Shown here piece by piece: positions 54,508 to 60,688 of a DNA stretch of 60,688 nucleotides. The stretch comes from Pectobacterium polonicum. Its GTDB lineage: Bacteria > Pseudomonadota > Gammaproteobacteria > Enterobacterales > Enterobacteriaceae. Both the position numbers and the translations under genes were made by a program. The stretch covers positions 1 to 60,688 of the forward strand of contig NZ_RJTN01000026.1 of NCBI RefSeq assembly GCF_005497185.1. Reading direction: 5' to 3'. The notes under the pieces are model-generated. The model was not told the origin of the DNA. It was given only the letters and a program-made list of their open reading frames with translations, and did no database searches. Numbering within the stretch: position 1 is the first letter of the stretch; each line of letters starts with the position of its first letter.

Positions 54508-57500
54508 CAGAGGATCTCCAGTAGGGCCTGTAACGGATGGCGCAATGCGCGGCCTTCCATACGTTTTACCTGACTACGACACGAATAGCCGGTGGTCAGA
54601 CAGCGTTTCTGCGGTAATTTCTGCAACACCTGTTGCCAGGATAGCGCATAAATCCCCTGCGAGTTGGCGAGGTTTTTGGTTTCATGACCGTAGGTCCCCG
54701 CCATGCCGCAACACCCGACGCTGATATTCTCCAGTTTAGCGCCAAAGCGCGAGAAAATGTCGGACCACTGTTTCGTGCTGATCGGCAGCGCCGTGGTTTC
54801 CGTACAGTGACCGAGCAGATACCAGGATTCGCCGGTAGCGGGCTGAGGCGTGCTGTCTGCCAATGCCGTTACTAGCCATTCATGCACCAGTTGTACCTGA
54901 AAATCCCCACGCTTCTCACCCAGAATTTCTCGATATTCGTCGCGGTAGCACAGCACCAGCGCCGGATCGACACCTACCATCGGCATTCCCAATTTGGCAA
55001 CACGATTCAGGAAATCTGCCGTCTTCGACGCCGTTTTGGCAAAACGTTGCAAGAAACCTTTAATATGCTGTGCCTTCCCGTTCGGGGAGAACGGCAGCAG
55101 CACCGGTTTCAGCTTCAGTTTTTCGATCAGGTGAACAAAATCTGCCACCACCTGCGCATCGTAATAGCTGGTGAACGGGTCTTGTACGATTAACACATAC
55201 TGCTGACGCGCCTGCTCCGGTAGCTGTTCCAACTGTTCCAGCGTGGTGTTAACCCCGCTATGCCCAGCAAACTGCTGGCGCAGCGACGGCGATGACAGCA
55301 AGGGTAAATCGACCATACCAATCTGGCTGCGGCTCAGGTTATTCAGCAGCGGCATTTTCAGGAAGAAGTTAAACGTCTTCGGGCTGCGCGCCATCAACGG
55401 CGCATAACTTTCGACACCGGCCACCAGATAGTCACGAACCGGACGCAGGTAACGCGTGTGATAAAGTTGCAGGAAACGAGAGCGGAATCCCGGCACGTCA
55501 ATCTTGATAGGGCACTGCGTTGAGCAGGCTTTACACGCCAGACAACCCGACATCGCGTCTTTAACTTCATGCGAGAAGTCGTAATCCCCTTGCTTAGCCT
55601 GCCAGGTATTGCGGGTTTTCTGAATAAAGGCGCGCAGGCTCAGCTTCTGCTGTGGCAATGCCTTCTCCAGCGCTACCGGATCGACGCCCTGCTCGGCCAA
55701 CAGGCGTAACCATTCACGCACCAGCGTCGCACGGCCTTTCGGTGAATGAATACGGTTGCCGCTGATTTTCATCGACGGACACATTGGGCTACGCGCATCG
55801 AAGTTAAAACACAGTCCGTTACCGTTACATTCCATTGCGCCACGAAACGCGGTACGCACCGTCAGCGGGATCGTGCGGTCAAATGTGCCGCGCTTAACCG
55901 CATCGACCTTCATCATCGGCGCATCAACATCCAGCGGCGCGCAAATTTTCCCAGGATTAAGCCGGTTATCAGGGTCGAACGCCGCTTTGATACGACGCAG
56001 CTCGGTATACAGTTCAGGTCCAAAAAATTCAGGGCTGTATTCGGCGCGGAAGCCTTTACCGTGCTCGCCCCACAGCAGACCGCCATATTTAGCCGTCAGC
56101 GCGACAATCTGGTCGGAAAGCTGTTTCATCAGCATTTCCTGCTGCGGGTCGCACATATCCAGCGCCGGGCGAACATGCAGCACCCCGGCATCGACATGGC
56201 CAAACATACCGTACGTCAGATTGTGGCTATCCAGCAGCGCGCGGAACTCTTCAATGTAATCCGCCAAATGTTGTGGCGGCACGCAGGTATCTTCCGCAAA
56301 CGGGATGGGTTTGGCCTGCCCTTTACTGTTGCCCAGTAGCCCGACGGCTTTCTTGCGCATGGCGTAAATACGTTCGATGCCGGCCAGGTCGTTACAGGTT
56401 TGATAGCCAATCACCCCGCCTTCTCCGGTCGCTAGCAGTGTGTCCAACCGCTGACATAGCGATTCCACCTGCCCGTTGATCAGCGCTTCGTCATCACCCG
56501 CAAACTCAACGATATTCAAGCCAAGCATTTCCTGATTAGGGACATCGGTGATCAGTTCACTGACGGAATGCCAGACGATATCTTCACGGGCCAGGTTTAA
56601 TACCTTGGAATCCACCGTTTCGACGGATAGCGCCTTTGCTTCCACCATGAACGGCGCATTGCGCAACGCTGAATTGAAGGAGTCGTACTTAATATTCACC
56701 AGACGGCGACTCTTCGGCAACGGCGTAATATCGAGCTTCGCTTCGGTGATAAAAGCCAGCGTACCTTCGGCTCCGGTCAGAATGCGCGTCAGATCGAAGG
56801 TGTGCAGATCGTCGCTGAACACATGGCGCAGATCGTAGCCAGTCAAAAAGCGGTTCAGCTTAGGGAATTTGTCGATAATCAACGCGCGCTGTTCACGGCA
56901 GCGGTGCAGCACCGTGTGGTAAATGCGGCCAACGGGAGAGTCTTCTTCTGCTAACTGCTCTGCCAGCTCGACTGGCATCGCCTGCGTATCCAGCATTTCG
57001 CCGCCCAGCAGTACCGCACGCAGCCCCAGCACATGGTCTGAGGTTTTTCCGTACACCAGCGAGCCTTGCCCCGATGCATCGGTATTGATCATGCCGCCTA
57101 ACGTCGCCCGGTTGCTGGTCGACAGTTCAGGCGCAAAGAAATAGCCATAAGGCTTCAGGTACTGGTTGAGTTGATCTTTAATGACGCCAGCTTCAACGCG
57201 TACCCAGCCCTGCTCAGGGTTGATTTCCAGAATACGGTTCATATAGCGCGACATATCGACCACGATACCGCGATTCAGCGCCTGTCCGTTCGTTCCTGTC
57301 CCGCCGCCGCGCGGGGTAAAGGTCAACCCTGAAAAACGCGCCTCACCCGCCAGTCGCGACAGGATCGCCACATCGGCAGTTGAACGGGGGAACACCACCG
57401 CATCCGGCAAAAGCTGGTAGATACTGTTATCCGTTGCCATCGTCAGACGATCGGCGTAATTGGTCGCCGTATCGCCCGTAAATCCGTTTTTCTTTAATGC

Positions 57501-57560
57501 TTCCAGAAAATTAAGTACCGGCTGGACCAGCCCGGGAGATTGTGTGATCTGTGGGATCAT
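54507..57560 (-). CDS. ydiJ: FAD/Fe-S oxidoreductase YdiJ
   Basis: A 1017-residue two-part enzyme. The N-terminal half is an FAD-linked oxidase ([21 protein letters not shown]-terminal part ending [25 protein letters not shown]). The C-terminal half has an Fe-S cluster ([19 protein letters not shown]) and a CCG-type domain ([13 protein letters not shown]). E. coli YdiJ has been reported as a D-2-hydroxyglutarate dehydrogenase; I rely on memory for that. ATG 57560 ([10 protein letters not shown]) aligns with the E. coli start and length; the frame extends to 57695. Confidence 0.94.
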   Translation of the reverse strand: MIPQITQSPGLVQPVLNFLEALKKNGFTGDTATNYADRLTMATDNSIYQLLPDAVVFPRSTADVAILSRLAGEARFSGLTFTPRGGGTGTNGQALNRGIVVDMSRYMNRILEINPEQGWVRVEAGVIKDQLNQYLKPYGYFFAPELSTSNRATLGGMINTDASGQGSLVYGKTSDHVLGLRAVLLGGEMLDTQAMPVELAEQLAEEDSPVGRIYHTVLHRCREQRALIIDKFPKLNRFLTGYDLRHVFSDDLHTFDLTRILTGAEGTLAFITEAKLDITPLPKSRRLVNIKYDSFNSALRNAPFMVEAKALSVETVDSKVLNLAREDIVWHSVSELITDVPNQEMLGLNIVEFAGDDEALINGQVESLCQRLDTLLATGEGGVIGYQTCNDLAGIERIYAMRKKAVGLLGNSKGQAKPIPFAEDTCVPPQHLADYIEEFRALLDSHNLTYGMFGHVDAGVLHVRPALDMCDPQQEMLMKQLSDQIVALTAKYGGLLWGEHGKGFRAEYSPEFFGPELYTELRRIKAAFDPDNRLNPGKICAPLDVDAPMMKVDAVKRGTFDRTIPLTVRTAFRGAMECNGNGLCFNFDARSPMCPSMKISGNRIHSPKGRATLVREWLRLLAEQGVDPVALEKALPQQKLSLRAFIQKTRNTWQAKQGDYDFSHEVKDAMSGCLACKACSTQCPIKIDVPGFRSRFLQLYHTRYLRPVRDYLVAGVESYAPLMARSPKTFNFFLKMPLLNNLSRSQIGMVDLPLLSSPSLRQQFAGHSGVNTTLEQLEQLPEQARQQYVLIVQDPFTSYYDAQVVADFVHLIEKLKLKPVLLPFSPNGKAQHIKGFLQRFAKTASKTADFLNRVAKLGMPMVGVDPALVLCYRDEYREILGEKRGDFQVQLVHEWLVTALADSTPQPATGESWYLLGHCTETTALPISTKQWSDIFSRFGAKLENISVGCCGMAGTYGHETKNLANSQGIYALSWQQVLQKLPQKRCLTTGYSCRSQVKRMEGRALRHPLQALLEIL

Positions 57561-57846
57561 TATTTTTTGACCCTGTCCGTACATGATGTGTTTGCCAATA
57601 TGTCGTGAAATGCCTGATATAGCCGCCCTTTCATCGGGGACATCACGTTTTATCACATTTCGCAATCGTGTGCGCTCCCAGAACGGCAAAAACATACAGC
57701 ATGTTGGCTAACCGCTGTTTCACCAACAAAATGTTCAACGAGCTGTCAAAACACCCGGAAATATCTCATGATGACGTGGTGACTATGCTGTGCCGCCCAA
57801 ACTACCTCACCTTCAGCCTTTTCTTTTGCTATTGAGGAACGATTCG

Positions 57847-58965
57847 TTGAGCAAATACTCCCAGCCACCACGATTTGATCTGGCCAGAAACCTGTTCAGT
57901 CTGGTGTTTATTACCATCATGATTATTGCCTGCTTTTGGGTGGTACAACCTTTTATTTTGGGATTCGCCTGGGCATGTATGGTGGTCATTGCCACCTGGC
58001 CGATGCTGATCAAATTTCAGGCACTACTTTGGGGGCGACGCTCTCTGGCGGTGCTCGTTATGACGTTTCTGCTCATCCTGCTATTTGTTGTGCCAATTGC
58101 CGTTCTCGTCAGCAGCGTGGTGGATAACAGCTCGGCACTCATGAGTTGGGGAGCCAGACAGGAAAACTTTTCGCCACCGACGCTAGAGTGGCTGGAATCA
58201 ATCCCTGTCGTGGGAGAAAAATTGTTCAACAGCTGGCAGGCGCTGTTGCAAAGCGGCGGCAGTGGTCTGTTTGCCAAAGTACAGCCCTATTTTGGTAAAA
58301 CCGCGACCTGGCTGGTTGCACAGGCGGCGCATGTCGGGCGCTTTCTAATGCACTGCTCCCTGATGCTTATCTTCAGCGCCCTGCTGTATTACAAAGGTGA
58401 AGCCGTCGCGAAAGCCGTGCGACATTTCGCTATCCGGCTGGGACAAGAGCGCGGCGATGCCGCGGTGATCCTGGCAGCGCAGTCCATTCGAGCCGTCGCG
58501 CTGGGTGTGGTGGTAACAGCTATCGTGCAGTCGGTGCTAGGCGGGATTGGTTTGGGGTTGTCGGGCATTCCCTACACCACCCTATTAACCGTTCTGATGT
58601 TTCTGTGTTGTCTGGCGCAGTTGGGGCCGCTCCCAGTGCTTATCCCTGCCATTATCTGGCTGTATTGGACGGGTGATACCACCTGGGGCACCATCCTGCT
58701 GGTCTGGAGCTGTGTCGTTGGAACGATCGATAACGTTATTCGTCCGATGCTGATCAGGATGGGGGCAGACCTTCCGATGTTGCTGATTCTTTCCGGCGTA
58801 ATTGGTGGATTGCTGGCGTTTGGCATGATAGGTCTGTTTATTGGCCCAGTCGTCCTCGCCGTTTCCTATCGTCTGCTGTTTGCCTGGATGCGCGAAATCC
58901 CCGAACCACAGAGCATCCTGTCCGTTAGCACCGCCAAGACATCAAATAAAGAATCATCGCAGTAA
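57847..58965 (+). CDS. ydiK: AI-2E/PerM-family membrane protein YdiK
   Basis: A 372-residue polytopic inner-membrane protein of the UPF0118/AI-2 exporter family, with about eight helices. Conserved motifs are FILGFAWACMVVIATWPML, LPVLIPAIIWLYWTGDTTWG and GTIDNVIRPMLIRMGADLP. I chose TTG 57847, preceded by GAGGA with 8 bases spacing. It gives the E. coli length; an ATG at 57790 would add non-conserved residues. Transport substrate is unknown. Confidence 0.9.
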   Translation: MSKYSQPPRFDLARNLFSLVFITIMIIACFWVVQPFILGFAWACMVVIATWPMLIKFQALLWGRRSLAVLVMTFLLILLFVVPIAVLVSSVVDNSSALMSWGARQENFSPPTLEWLESIPVVGEKLFNSWQALLQSGGSGLFAKVQPYFGKTATWLVAQAAHVGRFLMHCSLMLIFSALLYYKGEAVAKAVRHFAIRLGQERGDAAVILAAQSIRAVALGVVVTAIVQSVLGGIGLGLSGIPYTTLLTVLMFLCCLAQLGPLPVLIPAIIWLYWTGDTTWGTILLVWSCVVGTIDNVIRPMLIRMGADLPMLLILSGVIGGLLAFGMIGLFIGPVVLAVSYRLLFAWMREIPEPQSILSVSTAKTSNKESSQ

Positions 58966-59249
58966 ACATCGTCTTTTCATCCAGTGGGTGGGGTTTACCA
59001 CCCACCCATTCCTCACGTTCAACCCTGCTTCGTCGCTATTACTCCTTTATATATTTTTCAATAGGTAAAAATAGCTAATGATTAACCCTCTATTCTTAGG
59101 GATTAGTCCTAAAAATTTTGATATCATTTCTCTAATGCGTCAATATTATTGACAATATAAAAACTCCGAGGGGTCTATTCTTAAAATATAATTAACTATT
59201 AGGATGATTCTTAATGACGAAATAAGGCATTATCCATAGGATAAATACC
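58966..59249. other. Region between ydiK and rprA
   Basis: No gene seen. A short stem (TGGGTGG and CCACCCA, 58985-59004) follows ydiK. Further right lie CTTAGGGATTAGTCCTAA (59096-59113) and the RcsB-like box, both of similar sequence. This is the promoter region of rprA. Confidence 0.55.
59200..59213 (+). promoter_or_regulatory. RcsB box upstream of rprA
   Basis: TAGGATGATTCTTA is, on the other strand, TAAGAATCATCCTA, very close to the RcsB consensus TAAGAATATTCCTA. It is centred about 43 bases before the predicted rprA start. E. coli rprA is activated by the Rcs phosphorelay at a similar position. Confidence 0.72.
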
Positions 59250-59358
59250 GGAGCTAGTATTAACCTACTGTTTGTCAATGAGGTTTCCTCCTCGTCAGAG
59301 TTAGTAACGAATTGCTGTGTGTAGTCTTTGCCCATCCCCTGAGATGGGCCTTTTTTTT
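59250..59358 (+). ncRNA. rprA: Small regulatory RNA RprA
   Basis: The 3' part AACGAATTGCTGTGTGTAGT then CTTTGCCCAT matches E. coli RprA almost exactly, as I remember that sequence. It ends in the terminator GCCCAT-CCCCTGAG-ATGGGC followed by eight T. Location after ydiK is conserved. The 5' end is estimated from E. coli length (about 105 nt) and an RcsB box upstream. RprA activates rpoS translation and works with Hfq. The 5' half, which includes the E. coli rpoS-pairing segment, is diverged here. Confidence 0.88.
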
Positions 59359-59450
59359 CCTTTCATTTCTCTTCCACTCCATTACGCCTTATCGCTTTTT
59401 TGTTACTCTCCTGTCAGCAAACCCTCAGTTCAGTTTTTCAGGAGTTTTTC

Positions 59451-60497
59451 ATGAAGCCTCTCGCCGCGAAGAGATTACTACTCTGTGGCTTATTCAGTCT
59501 TTTGACCGCCTGCGATAACCCAACGCCTACAGCAGAACGCCCTTTATTGACCATCGAAGGTAAAACCATGGGGACGTTCTACAGCGTAAAAATTAGTGGC
59601 GCTATCAGCGAAGATAAGACACAGCTACAACGGGAAATCGATGCGCTGCTGGAGCAGGCCAATAACGAGATTTCCACCTACCGTGATGATTCCGTGCTGT
59701 CGCGTTTTAATCAGCACCGAGGGATGGATCTCCACCCCATCAGCAATGGCATGGCGGATATCATTCAGACCGCATTCCGTATCGGTAACGCTACGAACGG
59801 TGCAATGGACATCACCATCGGCCCACTGGTTAACCTCTGGGGATTCGGCCCGCAGAAGCAGCCCACGCGAATTCCCAGCCAACAGCAGATCGATGTAGCA
59901 CGGGAAAATATCGGGCTTAATCACCTGCACCTGCTCAGTACAGAACAAGGAGAATGGATTCAGAAAGATCTCCCGGATTTGTATATCGATCTCTCCACGC
60001 TGGGTGAAGGGTACGGTGCAGACATTCTCGCACAGCTTATGATGCGTAAAGGGATCACCAATTATCTGGTTTCTGTCGGCGGCGCGATTTCCAGCCGAGG
60101 GGTAAACGCAGAGGGTACGCCTTGGCGTGTGGCGATCCAAAAGCCAACCGATCAGGAAAATGCCGCACAGGCGGCAGTGAATTTGCAGGGTTATGCAATC
60201 AGCACTTCCGGCAGCTATCGGAATTACTTTGAGGAAGACAACAAGCGCTATTCTCACATTATCGATCCCGAGACGGGCAGACCGATTACTCATCAGTTGG
60301 TTTCTGCCACCGTGATTGCGCCAACCGCGCTGGAAGCCGATGGCTGGGATACGGGTTTAATGGTGTTGGGAACGGAAAAAGCGTTGAAGCTAGCGGAACA
60401 GCAGGGGCTGGCGGTTTATCTGATTACCAAAACGGATAAGGGCTTTAACGCAGTGATGACGCCACAGTTTAAATCCTTCCTGATTGCGGCACCGTAA
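59451..60497 (+). CDS. apbE: ApbE-family FAD:protein FMN transferase (lipoprotein)
   Basis: A 348-residue periplasmic lipoprotein (lipobox LLTACD) of the ApbE/Ftp family, which attaches FMN to Thr of RnfG, RnfD or NqrB/C-type proteins. Key motifs are GKTMGTFYSVK, NEISTYRDDSVLSRFN, NGAMDITIGPLVNLWGFGP, YIDLSTLGEGYGAD and SHIIDPETGRPI, with metal ligands near DGWDTGLMVLG. CAGGAG lies upstream of ATG 59451. The target flavoproteins are not in this window. Confidence 0.93.
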   Translation: MKPLAAKRLLLCGLFSLLTACDNPTPTAERPLLTIEGKTMGTFYSVKISGAISEDKTQLQREIDALLEQANNEISTYRDDSVLSRFNQHRGMDLHPISNGMADIIQTAFRIGNATNGAMDITIGPLVNLWGFGPQKQPTRIPSQQQIDVARENIGLNHLHLLSTEQGEWIQKDLPDLYIDLSTLGEGYGADILAQLMMRKGITNYLVSVGGAISSRGVNAEGTPWRVAIQKPTDQENAAQAAVNLQGYAISTSGSYRNYFEEDNKRYSHIIDPETGRPITHQLVSATVIAPTALEADGWDTGLMVLGTEKALKLAEQQGLAVYLITKTDKGFNAVMTPQFKSFLIAAP

Positions 60498-60537
60498 GAA
60501 ACGCCAAGGCCAACGGCAGCCCCATCGTGATAAGAGC

Positions 60538-60609
60538 GAGATACACGGGGCGACCACGGAGTGAGGTATCCCTGCGGGAACCTCATCTCCGTGTTTCCCC
60601 TTATATCTC
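60538..60609. repeat. Large palindromic repeat downstream of apbE
   Basis: The outer arms GAGATACACGGGG and CCCCTTATATCTC enclose inner arms CACGGAGTGAGGT and ACCTCATCTCCGTG around a GC-rich apex (TCCCTGCGGGA). The 72 bases can fold almost entirely. It could also end the apbE transcript. It resembles common intergenic repeats of soft-rot enterobacteria, from memory. Confidence 0.7.
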
Positions 60610-60688
60610 GATCATTCTCCTCAGGGTATTATGATCCCCGACTGATCATCGGGAAGTCGCGGGTGAGATGGGGTTTCCCCTCGGGCTC

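Overview
The window is chromosomal DNA from a gamma-proteobacterium of the order Enterobacterales. It is most consistent with a Pectobacterium-like soft-rot plant pathogen, a placement inferred from recognised gene order and repeats rather than from a search. The block pykF-lpp-ldtE-sufESDCBA-(menI, ydiJ)-ydiK-rprA matches the E. coli order. Between blocks lie an ERIC repeat and several other palindromic repeats. Nearly all the sequence is coding, and no tRNA, rRNA, insertion sequence or CRISPR array was seen.

Left end (1-8.0 kb): an orphan type VI secretion effector module, all on the minus strand, in the order hcp, vgrG, an Eag-type chaperone gene, and rhs. The rhs gene runs off the left edge. 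Its visible C-terminal tip carries an AHH-motif nuclease-like toxin domain, so any immunity gene lies outside the window. Next come a repeat-rich stretch with a small Ner/Nlp-type regulator, and then a long gene-free interval.

8.6-10.7 kb: a divergent pair, a LysR-type regulator and an AEC-family transporter.

10.7-33.4 kb: a compact set of genes for periplasmic nitrate respiration to ammonium. narQP encodes the sensor and regulator. The divergent napFDAGHBC encodes periplasmic nitrate reductase. The convergent ccmABCDEFGH plus ccmI encodes cytochrome c maturation. nrfABCDEFG encodes ammonia-forming nitrite reductase with its dedicated haem lyase. Candidate NarP and FNR sites precede napF, and an FNR site precedes nrfA. 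NapA reduces nitrate to nitrite, NrfA reduces nitrite to ammonium, and Ccm plus NrfEFG attach the haems that NapB, NapC, NrfA and NrfB need.

33.8-43.3 kb: a small membrane protein of unknown function, then a beta-glucoside locus on the minus strand. It holds the antiterminator bglG, PTS permease bglF, a family 1 phospho-beta-glucosidase, a LamB-type porin, an exported esterase and an exported nucleoside-hydrolase-like protein. Two RAT/terminator switches are visible, one before bglG and one before bglF.

43.6-60.7 kb: core genes. These are pykF (with Cra-like sites), lpp, an L,D-transpeptidase gene, the suf iron-sulphur operon, an unrecognised gene behind a strong Fur box, menI, ydiJ, ydiK, the small RNA rprA with an RcsB-like box, and an ApbE-family lipoprotein gene. 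A large palindromic repeat follows near the right edge.
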